From Massilia sp. NR 4-1 (GTDB taxonomy: Bacteria > Pseudomonadota > Gammaproteobacteria > Burkholderiales > Burkholderiaceae_D): DNA of 64,000 nucleotides. The stretch covers positions 1,922,001 to 1,986,000 of the forward strand of contig NZ_CP012201.1 in NCBI RefSeq assembly GCF_001191005.1, given 5' to 3'. Both the position numbers and the translations under genes were made by a program. The notes beneath the pieces are model-generated. The model did no database searches. It had not been told where the DNA came from and worked only from the letters and a program-made list of their open reading frames with translations. This document shows, in pieces, positions 18,319 to 26,569 of the stretch. Positions within the stretch are counted from its first letter, which is position 1. The number at the start of each line of letters is the position of its first letter.

Positions 18319-18870
18319 TCACGTCCCGAAGTGGGGAGCGTGCTGGCGCAGCGCCTGCAGCAAGGCCTGGCGCACGGCGGCCGGACTGCCGTCGCCCTCG
18401 CCCGCCGATCGCGCCGCGCTGCCGGCAATGCGCACGAAGCGGCGCGCCATCTCAAATTCGCGCTCTTCCAGCGCCAGTTCGCCAAACTCCAGCTCCAGCG
18501 CATTGCCCAGCGCCCCACCCAGGGCCGAGCCTAACGCCGTTCCCACGCCGGGTATCGGGATCATCGATCCGAGCGCGCCGCCGACAAAAGGCAAGGCCTG
18601 CTTGGCCACGCCTTTCAGCACGCCACCCAGGGGCTTGACCGCCTTGCCGATGGCGGAACCGGCCTTCTTCACGCCTTTCCACACGCTCTTGAACACATTG
18701 CCCAGGAATTGTTCCAGCTCCGCCTCGCTGGAGACGGACAGCAGCTCCATCGCCAGTTCCATTTCCTGCGCCTCGCTGAACGGTCTTTCGCTTCGGCCAA
18801 ATTCCAGTATTTCGAAGCCGCCCGCCGCCTTGGCACGGCAGGATGGGCAGCCGCAGTCGGATTGGTACAT
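18319..18870 (-). CDS. Small Gly-rich protein, member 1 of a three-paralog family
   Basis: A 183-residue protein I cannot assign to a characterised family. A Cys trio (CGCPSC) and an acidic/aromatic leader (FEILEFG) are followed by QEMELAMELLSVSSEAELEQ, a basic amphipathic stretch (KSVWKGVKKAGSAIGKAVK), a Gly-rich hydrophobic core (LGGVLKGVAKQALPFVGGAL and a GxxxG-type segment to about residue 125), and a C-terminal helix block EEREFEMARRFVRIAGSAAR ending in RQHAPHFG. The gene at 24236 repeats the whole order and the gene at 25042 the last part. The core resembles membrane-active or glycine-zipper peptides, which is only a structural impression. GAGGAG precedes the ATG. Confidence 0.75.
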   Translation of the reverse strand: MYQSDCGCPSCRAKAAGGFEILEFGRSERPFSEAQEMELAMELLSVSSEAELEQFLGNVFKSVWKGVKKAGSAIGKAVKPLGGVLKGVAKQALPFVGGALGSMIPIPGVGTALGSALGGALGNALELEFGELALEEREFEMARRFVRIAGSAARSAGEGDGSPAAVRQALLQALRQHAPHFGT

Positions 18871-18884
18871 GTTGTTCTCCTCGT

Positions 18885-19664
18885 TTAAGTCCAGATTTCG
18901 CCGAGCACTTCCAGCTCCAGCTCGCGCCGCTGATTGGTCAGCACGCCGGGACTGCTGCGGAACATATCGTCGTGGATGCGGCGCTCGATGGCGCGCCGCT
19001 GGCTATCGCCGATGCCGCTGGGCGCGATATACACCTGATGGGCGCTGAGCGGCAATCCCATCATCTGCCCGCACAAGGCATGCTGCTGCAGGCGCCGGCG
19101 CAGATTGTCGGTCTGTCCGCTGTAGGCGCGGCGCTGGCCGTTGACGGTGAATTCGATCAGGTAAAAACCGGCGCCCGCGGTGCGCGGATCGGCCAGCGCG
19201 CTGGCCACATTGCCCATGGCGACATAGCTGGGACGCTGGGCGGCAGGCAGCCGGCCCAGGGTGGCCGCCAGCGTGGGCGGCACCTCATAGCCCTCATCGT
19301 CCTGCGCGTCGGCTGCATCGCCATCGTCCGGCATGGTGGCCGGTTCCAGCGCGGCATAGGGATCGCGCAGGACATAGCCATAAGGGCCATACAGCCAGCT
19401 GCCGCCGTAGTCGGGCCGCGGTCGCGGGTGGCGCTGGCGGAAGCGCGGATGCGGCGCCGGCCAGGGCGGCAGGCGCCCCGGCGTGCGCGGTGCCGGGCCG
19501 CGCGCGGCGCTGCCCAGCGCAGGCGCGCCACCTCGGCTGCGCTGCGGGGCCAGCGTCCGGCTGCCGGCCTTGCCGCCGCCCCGCCCTGGGCGCCGGCCAT
19601 ATGTCTCGCCTTCCATCTCCCATAGCTCCGATGCGAATGGCAGGAATTCGAATTGCTGATTCAT
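18885..19664 (-). CDS. GIY-YIG-like domain protein with Arg/Pro-rich linker
   Basis: A 259-residue protein. It opens with an acidic/aromatic leader (FEFLPFASELWEMEGE), continues with a low-complexity Arg/Gly/Pro-rich segment (about residues 20-80), and ends in a GIY-YIG-like domain at about residues 160-240: GFYLIEF for the first motif, AYSGQTDNLRRRLQQHA for YIG and its Arg, and AIERRIHDDM for the catalytic Glu. The GIY strand is degenerate, so nuclease activity is plausible but unproven. Its ATG overlaps the stop of the PLP gene (ATGA) with GGAG upstream, indicating translational coupling. Confidence 0.65.
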   Translation of the reverse strand: MNQQFEFLPFASELWEMEGETYGRRPGRGGGKAGSRTLAPQRSRGGAPALGSAARGPAPRTPGRLPPWPAPHPRFRQRHPRPRPDYGGSWLYGPYGYVLRDPYAALEPATMPDDGDAADAQDDEGYEVPPTLAATLGRLPAAQRPSYVAMGNVASALADPRTAGAGFYLIEFTVNGQRRAYSGQTDNLRRRLQQHALCGQMMGLPLSAHQVYIAPSGIGDSQRRAIERRIHDDMFRSSPGVLTNQRRELELEVLGEIWT

Positions 19665-20701
19665 GCTAGCTCCTTCATATACGAAACAACAGCCATGGTG
19701 GCCAGGGCCACGTCCTGCACCGTATGATCGGCGCGCAGCAGGAACATCAGCGCCATGCGCCGTCCAGCATCCTGCAGCAGGCACTGCACGCCCCCGCGGC
19801 GTAGGGCTTCATGCAGGCGGAAGCCGTCGCAGCCCGCCGGCAGCAGCACGCGCTGCACCGGGAATTCGCCGCCTTCGCAGCGCAATCCGGCCAGCGCCAG
19901 AGCGCTGCGAAACTGACGGCAGCGCTGCCGCAGCAAGGCACGCAGGCCGTCGCCGCAACTGCGGTTCAGCAGCAAGGCGCGGCGGCCGGCATTGATCTGC
20001 GCCAGCGTGGGCGGGCTGCAATGCAGGCGTGTGGCGCTACCGGCCTCAAACCGCTCGATCGCCTGCGCCGGCCCCGCCAGCACGGCCAAGGGCACGCCAA
20101 AGCCCTTGGCCAGGGACGCTCCCACCAGCACCGGCATCCCCTGCAGGCGGTGCAGACGCGGCGAACCACCGCCGTGCCGTCCCAGCACGCCCAGGGCCTG
20201 CGTGTCGTCCAGCACCAGGCAGCCTTCAGTGGCCTGGGCCAGCGCCGCATACGCCGTCAGCGGCGGCGGCCGTGCCGCGCCCGGCGTGTAGCCATCGGCC
20301 AGGATCACGGGCATGCGCCCCATCTCGCGGCAATGGCGCGCCGCCCGCCGCGCCCCCGCCAGCGAACCAGCGGCAAACTGCCGTACCTGCATCCTTTCCG
20401 GCGCCAGCGCCGCGGCACAGACGGCGCCCCAGCGCGCCAGCGGATAAGCCCCGCCGTCCACCAGCACCGTGCAACGCACGCGCGCCAGCATACGGAACAG
20501 GTCGAAAAACAGATGCAAGGTCGAGGGCAGCAGACTCGCTGCCGCACACCCCTGCAAGCCGGCCAACTCACTGGCCAGCTCGCGCGCGCCGGGCGGCTCG
20601 GCTAGCGCGGCCGGCTTGCCCAGGCTCAGTTGCCGCCACGGCGCCAGCTGCCGTGTGGCATGGTGCATGCCCAGGTACAGGGCGCTGCTGAAGTCCGCCA
20701 T
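19661..20701 (-). CDS. AONS-like PLP-dependent enzyme, divergent
   Basis: A 346-residue fold-type I PLP protein closest in pattern to the alpha-oxoamine synthase group (8-amino-7-oxononanoate synthase and relatives). The cofactor Asp region is CLVLDDTQALGVLGRHGGG, where classic members have DDAHGxGVLG; the PLP lysine is VGASLAKGFGVPLAVLAG. It is shorter than the usual 385-400 residues and lacks the conserved His that stacks on PLP, so it may be an aminotransferase-like or non-catalytic variant. GAGGCGGGG precedes the ATG at 20701, eight bases after the stop of the upstream gene. Confidence 0.72.
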   Translation of the reverse strand: MADFSSALYLGMHHATRQLAPWRQLSLGKPAALAEPPGARELASELAGLQGCAAASLLPSTLHLFFDLFRMLARVRCTVLVDGGAYPLARWGAVCAAALAPERMQVRQFAAGSLAGARRAARHCREMGRMPVILADGYTPGAARPPPLTAYAALAQATEGCLVLDDTQALGVLGRHGGGSPRLHRLQGMPVLVGASLAKGFGVPLAVLAGPAQAIERFEAGSATRLHCSPPTLAQINAGRRALLLNRSCGDGLRALLRQRCRQFRSALALAGLRCEGGEFPVQRVLLPAGCDGFRLHEALRRGGVQCLLQDAGRRMALMFLLRADHTVQDVALATMAVVSYMKELA

Positions 20702-20709
20702 GCCCCGCC

Positions 20710-22917
20710 TCAGGCATTGCGCTGCTGCTGGCTCAGACGCTGGCGCAGCAGGACCGAGGGCAAGGTCGAATCGGCGGCCGCATCGCTCCCATCCACCGAC
20801 AGATCGACCCCGGTCGCCGCGCGGTAGGCATGGATATAGCCCTGCGCCTGCGGACGCCAGAAGCGCGCCCAGTTGAAGGCTTGCGTCGACTCGTAGATAT
20901 CGCTCCAGTTGCCGTAGCGGATGGACAGGAAGAGCTGCTCGCCGAACATGGCCAGGCTGCGAAAGTGCATCACGCTGGTATCGGTCCAGCCTTGCAGCTT
21001 CTTCATCGCATCGACACGGTCCATCCACGGTTCCGGATAGGCCACCATGACCCGCGTCGGCAGGAATTCGCGGAATTCGGGCCGCGCCAGCAGCCATTGC
21101 TGCATCAGCATTTCGATGCGCGCCGTGGAAGGCAGGTCGCCATACTGGTTGTGCGCCCCCTGCGACAGGATCAGGTGTACCTCTTTCAGCGCATTCAGCA
21201 CGGGGAAGGCGTCGGCCTTCACGGTGGTATCGTCGTCCTGCTTGTAGAAGGAGGTCAGAAGACGCAGCAGGTGGTGGAAAGCCTCCAGGAACTGCGAACG
21301 GCTATCGGCCGGACGGAAGTGGCGCACGGCCTTGCCGTCCAGGCGGATGCCATAGTGGTGGTCATACTCGTAATTGCGGCGCACCACGGTCAGCCGGTGC
21401 TGCTCGTCCTGGGTATAGCCCCACAGCAGATTGTTCAGCGGACGCAGCATGTCGATCTCGGTATTGGCCAGCGGATCGGGGCCGATGCCCGGCGCGCGCA
21501 GGTTCTGGAAGCGCTGGGTGATGGCGTTCATGGTCTGCACCAGCATGCCCTCCTCGTGCCAGTAGGACCAGATCAGCTCCAGCAGGCAGGGATTGGCCAG
21601 GCGCTCCTGGATGATGCCGAAGCACAGGTCGGCCTCGTGTTCCATGCCGCTACTCATGGTGATCGGAATATCGGGCAGCTTGCGGCGGATCACGGCCAGA
21701 TAGGGCAAGGTCGGCACGCCATCCACCGATTCCAGGTAGTCGTTGGTCAGCACCTCGGACAGATTGCTGGTGTTGGGAATATCGCGCCGGTCCAGATAGG
21801 CGGCATCCTCGGTCGGATCGAAGGCCAGCGGGGTATTCAGCACGCCGCAGTTGACCATGACGAAGGCCTCGGTCGCCGCCTTCAATACGCGGTAGGACTC
21901 GGCATCGTTGAAAGGCAGGGCGCGGCGCAGTTTCAGCGACTGGAAAGCCTTGTTCTTGTTGGGGAAGCGGGCGCGCTCGAATTCCGTCAAATCCCCGCCG
22001 CCGCCGCAGAACAGCTGGTCGATGAACTGCAGATAGTTGTTGAAGGAAAGCGCCTCGGTGCTGTTGCGGATCAGCGTCCACAGCGGCAGGTCTTCGGTTG
22101 GCTCGGTTTCGGTACGGGTCAGCGACACGCCCACGGTGCCGCTGATGGGCGACGGCGGCCTTTCCTCGGCATCGAACTCGCGCAGCAGGGCCAGGGAAGC
22201 CGGCGCCAGGGGCGCGGCCAGGCCGATGACGGCGGCGCCGCCCCCCACCGTATGGGCGGCCGGACTGCCCGCCACGCGGTGCGTGGGATCGTTGTCGCTG
22301 CGGCGCGCCAGTTGCAGCAGGCCTTCGAATTTCTGCGGCCCGGCGCGGCGGATGGTGCTGATGAAGGTGAAGCGCTCGCCGCTCCGCGCCACCCAGGGCA
22401 GCTTGGGAATCACCTGCACCCGGCTGTCCAGCACGCGGTCGACGCCATTGAAGCTGACGATGGCCAGCGCCTTGTTGCCGACAAAGCCGCCGCGCGTGTT
22501 GACCGGCTGGCCGTCGGATTCCCACTCGATATCGACCACGGGGCGGATGTCGAGCTCGAAGCAGGCCATCTCGGTGCAGCCGGCGCGCACGGTGGCGCAG
22601 TGGAACAGCACCGGCTCGTTGGAGACGAAAGGCGTCACGTTATCGAAGGCCACGAAGTACACGCCGCTATCCAGGTCGGCGAAAGTCAACTGCCCCTCGG
22701 CGCCGGAAAAGCCCTCGGCCAGGAAGGTATGGCCGGCCGGATCCCAGTTCTGCATCACCTGGTCGCTGCAGCCGGCCAGCGCCGCGCCGTGCGCATCGCG
22801 CCCCATATACAGGCGGAACGCGGCATTCGCCAACGGCACGCCACTGCTGCTGTCATGCACGCTGACCTGGATTGCACCGCGCCTTTCCTTTGCTGCCGTC
22901 GCATTCTTGGTACTCAT
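20710..22917 (-). CDS. Large protein of unknown function with N-terminal prealbumin-like domain
   Basis: A 735-residue protein with no assignable enzyme motif. The first 120 residues look like a Cna-B/SpaA prealbumin-like beta domain (IQVSVHDSSSGVPLANAAF; EGQLTFADLDSGVYFVAF). The remainder is a soluble, Trp/His/Arg-rich body with notable blocks such as LLELIWSYWHEEGMLVQTMN and NLLWGYTQDEQHRLTVVRR. No signal peptide or membrane helix is seen. GAGGAG lies six bases before the ATG at 22917, 14 bases after the metalloprotease-like gene. It is the largest member of the operon and may be its structural or scaffold component (speculation). Confidence 0.7.
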   Translation of the reverse strand: MSTKNATAAKERRGAIQVSVHDSSSGVPLANAAFRLYMGRDAHGAALAGCSDQVMQNWDPAGHTFLAEGFSGAEGQLTFADLDSGVYFVAFDNVTPFVSNEPVLFHCATVRAGCTEMACFELDIRPVVDIEWESDGQPVNTRGGFVGNKALAIVSFNGVDRVLDSRVQVIPKLPWVARSGERFTFISTIRRAGPQKFEGLLQLARRSDNDPTHRVAGSPAAHTVGGGAAVIGLAAPLAPASLALLREFDAEERPPSPISGTVGVSLTRTETEPTEDLPLWTLIRNSTEALSFNNYLQFIDQLFCGGGGDLTEFERARFPNKNKAFQSLKLRRALPFNDAESYRVLKAATEAFVMVNCGVLNTPLAFDPTEDAAYLDRRDIPNTSNLSEVLTNDYLESVDGVPTLPYLAVIRRKLPDIPITMSSGMEHEADLCFGIIQERLANPCLLELIWSYWHEEGMLVQTMNAITQRFQNLRAPGIGPDPLANTEIDMLRPLNNLLWGYTQDEQHRLTVVRRNYEYDHHYGIRLDGKAVRHFRPADSRSQFLEAFHHLLRLLTSFYKQDDDTTVKADAFPVLNALKEVHLILSQGAHNQYGDLPSTARIEMLMQQWLLARPEFREFLPTRVMVAYPEPWMDRVDAMKKLQGWTDTSVMHFRSLAMFGEQLFLSIRYGNWSDIYESTQAFNWARFWRPQAQGYIHAYRAATGVDLSVDGSDAAADSTLPSVLLRQRLSQQQRNA

Positions 22918-22931
22918 GTCTATCTCCTCAG

Positions 22932-24230
22932 TTAATCGGAATTCATGGTCCGGCCGGCGCACTGCGCGCTCACTTCCAGCGTGCTGCGCAAGGCCCAGTG
23001 CGTGAGCAGGCGCGACAGCAATACGCTTTCATGCTCGGGACTCAGGCGCCCGTTGGCCCGCGCCTGGCCGATGACGGCAAAGACCAGCGTGGGCGGCGCG
23101 CGGTACATCAGCCACGGCGTGGCGCTCCAGCGCCGGAACAGGCTTTCCAGGCGCGCCGGCTGGCGCGCCCGCACCGTCAGCGCCTCCTGCAGCGAATGGC
23201 CGCGCAAGGCCGCCGGCCGGTGCTGCGCCAGCAGCTCGGCCAACGCCGGCAGGCTGGCATCCAGCTCGCGCAGCAGCGCCTGTTCCCCAGCGCCCTGCCC
23301 CGCCAGCGGATAGTAGGATTCCCACAGCCTTTCGATGCGCCGCCATTGCGGATGCGGATACAGCCTGCGCCCCATGGCGCAACTGAGCTTGACCCGTATC
23401 CATGGCGCGGGATGGGGATCGTCCGCATTCAGCCGGAACACGAAAACGCGCGGCAGGCTGACCACGCCGATCAGGCCCAGGGTCGCGACCACGCCGACCC
23501 GCGCCAGCGACCAGAAGTCGGCCACCACCTCGGAAATCCAGCGTTCCCACAGGCGCCACACGCGCGCCTGGCTGGCGTGGGCGCCTTGCAAGGCCTGCAG
23601 CACCGGCCGCAGCGAATTGACCAGATCGAGCAAGGCCGCGCCCTGATGTCCCACCTCATGGAACAGGGACGAGGCCACGCTGCTGCCAACCATGCGCTCG
23701 CGCGGCACCCGCACGATGGCGACCGGGTTGTCGCCGCCGCCCGGCAGGCGGGTGCGGGCACGCCGGATCGCCGCGCCCGGCCCCCGGTCCAGATAGCAGA
23801 TGACGGGCGGCGGCCGGTAGTAGGCGCCCGGCAGGGCCAGCGCATCGGCCGAGGCGACATCCAGTCCGGATAGCCAAACCCCGTTCTTATGCTCGCTGCG
23901 CTGCGTGATCACATCGTTGAACAGGTCGAACTGGGTCAGCGCGGCATTGAAGCGCAGACGCAGTACGGTGAAGCGGCGCTGCGCCTCGGCCGCCGTGGCG
24001 CGCTGGGCATCGGCGCTGCGCAGCCAGGCCAGAAACTCCTTCACCATGGCGCGCAGCTCGCGCCGTCCGTGCAGCAGATAGCGCTCGATGGCCGATTGCG
24101 CCGCTGGCAGCAGGGCCGCGGCCGGCACCATGGGTTCGATCAGCACGAAGGGCTGCACGAGGGCCAGCCGGGCCAGCAGCGAGCGCGCTTCTTGCGCCAG
24201 CATCCACGAGGCGTAGGAGCCGATGGCCAT
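22932..24230 (-). CDS. Predicted zinc metalloprotease (HEVGH) with membrane segment
   Basis: A 432-residue protein with a zincin-type motif HEVGHQ at residues 191-196 and a possible third ligand in WISEVVADFW (Glu234), about 39 residues later, as in gluzincin-type peptidases. A hydrophobic stretch after it (VGVVATLGLIGVVSL) may be a membrane helix. The family is not recognised. The start at 24230, five bases after the preceding stop, is chosen because reading further upstream gives only the shadow of the Gly-rich protein gene in another frame. No good ribosome site is visible, suggesting translational coupling. It may process the Gly-rich proteins encoded nearby (inference). Confidence 0.72.
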   Translation of the reverse strand: MAIGSYASWMLAQEARSLLARLALVQPFVLIEPMVPAAALLPAAQSAIERYLLHGRRELRAMVKEFLAWLRSADAQRATAAEAQRRFTVLRLRFNAALTQFDLFNDVITQRSEHKNGVWLSGLDVASADALALPGAYYRPPPVICYLDRGPGAAIRRARTRLPGGGDNPVAIVRVPRERMVGSSVASSLFHEVGHQGAALLDLVNSLRPVLQALQGAHASQARVWRLWERWISEVVADFWSLARVGVVATLGLIGVVSLPRVFVFRLNADDPHPAPWIRVKLSCAMGRRLYPHPQWRRIERLWESYYPLAGQGAGEQALLRELDASLPALAELLAQHRPAALRGHSLQEALTVRARQPARLESLFRRWSATPWLMYRAPPTLVFAVIGQARANGRLSPEHESVLLSRLLTHWALRSTLEVSAQCAGRTMNSD

Positions 24231-24235
24231 GGCTG

Positions 24236-24967
24236 TCAGACGCCGTGCACCACGATATTGCGGCCCTGGCGGGTCCAGCGCCCACCACCACCGGCGCCGC
24301 GCTGGCCGCCGGCGGACGCGCCTTGCGCACCACCCGCCCCCATCCCCCCACCCTGGGGCACCATGCCCTGCGAGCTGCATTGTCCACCCGCCCCGCGCCC
24401 CTTGCCCAGCAGGCCCGGCGCGTACTTGCGCGCCGCCGCCGTGGCTGCCGCCTGGGCAATCTGGCGCGGGTCGCCACCCTGGGCCTGGGCGGCGCGGCTG
24501 ACCGTATCCGAGGCCAGCTTGACGAAGTTGCGCGCCCCTTCGAATTCGCGGTCCTCGCCGAGGAATTCGCCTTCCGCCTCCAGGCCCAGCGCACCGCCGG
24601 CCGCCGAAGCCAACCCGCTGCCGATCTTGGCGCCCAGCGGACCGCCGAAATAACCGCCGATGGCGCCGCCGGCCAGCGGCAGGGCTTTCTTGGCCACGCC
24701 TTTCAGCACGCCGCCCACCGCCTGCCCGATCGGCGACTTGATGGCCGAACCGACGGCCGATGCGGCCTTGCGCAGGAAGCTGCCGAGGAACTGCTCCAGC
24801 TCGGCTTCGTTGGTGACGGACAGCAGTTCGTTGGCCAGCTCCATTTCCTGCTGCTCGCTCAGCAGGCCGCCCTCGCCGCTCCATTCGCCCTGGCCGAACT
24901 CGTACTGCTCCGCCTCGAAGCCCATTTCCTGGCCAAATTCCAGGGTCGTGCGATCAATGTCATGCAT
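24236..24967 (-). CDS. Small Gly-rich protein, member 2 of a three-paralog family
   Basis: A 243-residue homologue of the gene at 18319. It has an acidic/aromatic leader of about 35 residues (LEFGQEMGFEAEQYEFGQGE), then QEMELANELLSVTNEAELEQ, a basic stretch (FLRKAASAVGSAIKSPIGQA), a Gly-rich hydrophobic core (GGVLKGVAKKALPLAGGAIG, residues about 85-127), the helix block DREFEGARNFVKLASDTVSR and KYAPGLLGKG. A Gly/Gln-rich tail of about 50 residues is unique to this copy. GGGAG precedes the ATG at 24967, which is preferred over one 13 codons upstream. Confidence 0.75.
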   Translation of the reverse strand: MHDIDRTTLEFGQEMGFEAEQYEFGQGEWSGEGGLLSEQQEMELANELLSVTNEAELEQFLGSFLRKAASAVGSAIKSPIGQAVGGVLKGVAKKALPLAGGAIGGYFGGPLGAKIGSGLASAAGGALGLEAEGEFLGEDREFEGARNFVKLASDTVSRAAQAQGGDPRQIAQAAATAAARKYAPGLLGKGRGAGGQCSSQGMVPQGGGMGAGGAQGASAGGQRGAGGGGRWTRQGRNIVVHGV

Positions 24968-25041
24968 GATTAGCTCCCAGTGATTAACAACTGCAATGAA
25001 CAACACTCAATCCGGGGCGGCATGCCGCCCCGGCCAGTCCA

Positions 25042-25512
25042 TCATCTGCTGCCATGGCGCAGCAAGCCTGGCGCATGGCGCCGCGCCGACTGCATCAGGC
25101 CCGAACGCACGCGCGCCGCGGCATCGTCGCCGGGTGCGGCCAGCGCGTTGCGCACGGTGTCGAGGGCGAAGCGGGTGAAATGCAGTGCCAGCTCGAATTC
25201 CTTGTCCTCGGGACTCAAGCCTTCCAGCTCCAGGCCGAACAGGCGTGCGGCCTTCAGCTTGGCTTCGCTGGCGCGCAGGGGAAAGATGGCGGCCGCCGCT
25301 GGATACAGGGCTTGCAACAAAGGTTGTGCAAGCGCGCCGCCGCCCGCCGTCCGCGCCAGTTCGGCGAGCGTGGCAGTGATTTCGCTGCCGCTGCGGGCGG
25401 CCAGCAGGCGCGCGCCGAAACCGATTTCGGCATCCTCCGCGAGCCAGGAGGCGCCGCCCTCCGGTTCGGATAGTTCCAGCTCTGGGTAATAATCGATCAA
25501 TCGGCTTGCCAT
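25042..25512 (-). CDS. Small protein, member 3 of the paralog family, first gene of the operon
   Basis: A 156-residue relative that keeps the C-terminal block (EDKEFELALHFTRFALDTVR, RRHAPGLLRHG) and an acidic/aromatic N-terminus (YYPELELSEPEGG) but has an Ala/Leu-rich middle in place of the Gly-rich core. GGAG lies seven bases before the ATG at 25512, about 50 bases downstream of the sigma-54-type site on the minus strand. Confidence 0.7.
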   Translation of the reverse strand: MASRLIDYYPELELSEPEGGASWLAEDAEIGFGARLLAARSGSEITATLAELARTAGGGALAQPLLQALYPAAAAIFPLRASEAKLKAARLFGLELEGLSPEDKEFELALHFTRFALDTVRNALAAPGDDAAARVRSGLMQSARRHAPGLLRHGSR

Positions 25513-25560
25513 GGCTTGCTCCGGCTGGCAGGCGGCAACAGCCGCCCTCCGCCGCTTAAG

Positions 25561-25586
25561 TGCAAGCGCCATGCCATGCATGGCAT
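25561..25586 (-). promoter_or_regulatory. Sigma-54-type promoter overlapping a perfect palindrome
   Basis: Read on the minus strand, 25576-25561 is TGGCATGGCGCTTGCA, which fits TGGCACG-N4-TTGCW with one substitution and keeps the GG-N10-GC spacing. The -24 part lies inside the perfect 16-base palindrome ATGCCATGCATGGCAT (25571-25586), a candidate operator. It would start transcription near 25549, about 37 bases before the first gene of the eight-gene operon. Confidence 0.65.
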
Positions 25587-25630
25587 CAGGAGGGAAGGAA
25601 GGGAGGGCCGCGCCGGGCGGCGAAGGGGAA

Positions 25631-25678
25631 TTCGCCCGCCGGCCTGGCCGGGCGAAATAAGGCGAAGCGGCTTTCGCC
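25631..25678 (-). terminator. Two hairpins, likely terminator of the dioxygenase-like gene
   Basis: GGCGAA/TTCGCC at 25661-25678 is followed on the minus strand by TTATTT. A second inverted repeat, TTCGCCCG/CGGGCGAA, lies at 25631-25656. They sit just after the stop at 25688 and insulate the operon downstream. Confidence 0.5.
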
Positions 25679-25687
25679 GCCTTGCTC

Positions 25688-26557
25688 TCAAGCGGCGACA
25701 GCCACCGTCAGCGTGGCGACATAGCCATCCACCGCATTGCCGCTGATGGCGGCGAGCTGCAGGGAGTAGCCGTCGCTGAAGACATTGTCGGTGGCATAGC
25801 TGATCTGCGACAGATTGCGCACGCTGGTGCTGTAGCCGGCTGTGGCATAGGCCTCGTTCAGCGTCGCCAGCGGGAAGGTGAACTGCGAGGTCTTGGCACG
25901 GTTGGCAGCACTGGCCGCTTTCGCCAGGCTCGGATAGACCTCGAAATGCACATGGGGCATGCGGCCCGCGTAGCAGCCGGGGAAGATGGTGGTGAAACTC
26001 AGGTCGCCATTGGCGTCGGCTTCCTGCACGCCGCGCAGATAATTCTGGCCGGTGACGCCGTTCGAGTACAGCGAGTAATTGCCCTCGCGGTCGCAATGCC
26101 ATAAATAGACGGCGAAACCGCTGGCGCCGCCGCAGCTATTGTTCGCATTCACGATATGCAGCTTGATCGTCAGCCTGACGCCATCGGCCACGCCGGTGGG
26201 GCCATTGAAACTGCCGCGGATATCCTGCCGCACCACACCGCTCTGGGTCAGCACATTGACCACGCCGCTGGCGTTGCTGTTGCTGCCATCGGCCGGGTAT
26301 GGACCGCCGGTTTCCTCGGGAATGACGGTGCAGCTTGCGCTGCTGCCGGTTCCGCTACCGGTGTTGCCGGTGTTGCCGCTGCCCGCTGCGCCGGTCGCAG
26401 GCACCGTTGCGGCGGTGCCGGATGAGCCTCCGCCGCAACCGAACATCGGCAGCGAGGCCGCGCCAGCCATCAGCCAGCGCATCGATTGACGCCGGCCGGT
26501 AGTGACGGCCAGCATTGCCCTCAGATCCTGCGCCAGGCTATGTTCGTGACTTTCCAT
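25688..26557 (-). CDS. Exported intradiol dioxygenase-like protein
   Basis: A 289-residue protein of the intradiol ring-cleavage dioxygenase superfamily. The N-terminus has a paired-Arg/hydrophobic signal ending LPMFGCGGGSSG, which fits a lipoprotein, then a Gly/Thr/Ser-rich linker. Family motifs are EETGGPYPADG, VYLWHCDREGNYSLYS (Tyr ligand region) and RMPHVHFEVY (His ligands). Classic members cleave catechols with Fe(III); exported versions like this have unknown substrates. GAGGGGAGC precedes the ATG. It lies 12 bases after the low-complexity protein gene, so probably shares the CpxP-like operon. Confidence 0.82.
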   Translation of the reverse strand: MESHEHSLAQDLRAMLAVTTGRRQSMRWLMAGAASLPMFGCGGGSSGTAATVPATGAAGSGNTGNTGSGTGSSASCTVIPEETGGPYPADGSNSNASGVVNVLTQSGVVRQDIRGSFNGPTGVADGVRLTIKLHIVNANNSCGGASGFAVYLWHCDREGNYSLYSNGVTGQNYLRGVQEADANGDLSFTTIFPGCYAGRMPHVHFEVYPSLAKAASAANRAKTSQFTFPLATLNEAYATAGYSTSVRNLSQISYATDNVFSDGYSLQLAAISGNAVDGYVATLTVAVAA

Positions 26558-26569
26558 GCCGCGCTCCCC

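Noticed and set aside
20702..21097. N-terminal extension of the AONS-like protein by 132 residues
   Set aside because: It overlaps the end of the 735-residue protein gene in another frame and shows no PLP-family sequence; GAGGCGGGG supports the ATG at 20701.
24231..24884. N-terminal extension of the HEVGH protein by 218 residues
   Set aside because: The extension is an Arg/Gly-rich shadow of the Gly-rich protein gene in another frame; the MAIGSYASW start fits the spacing after the upstream stop.
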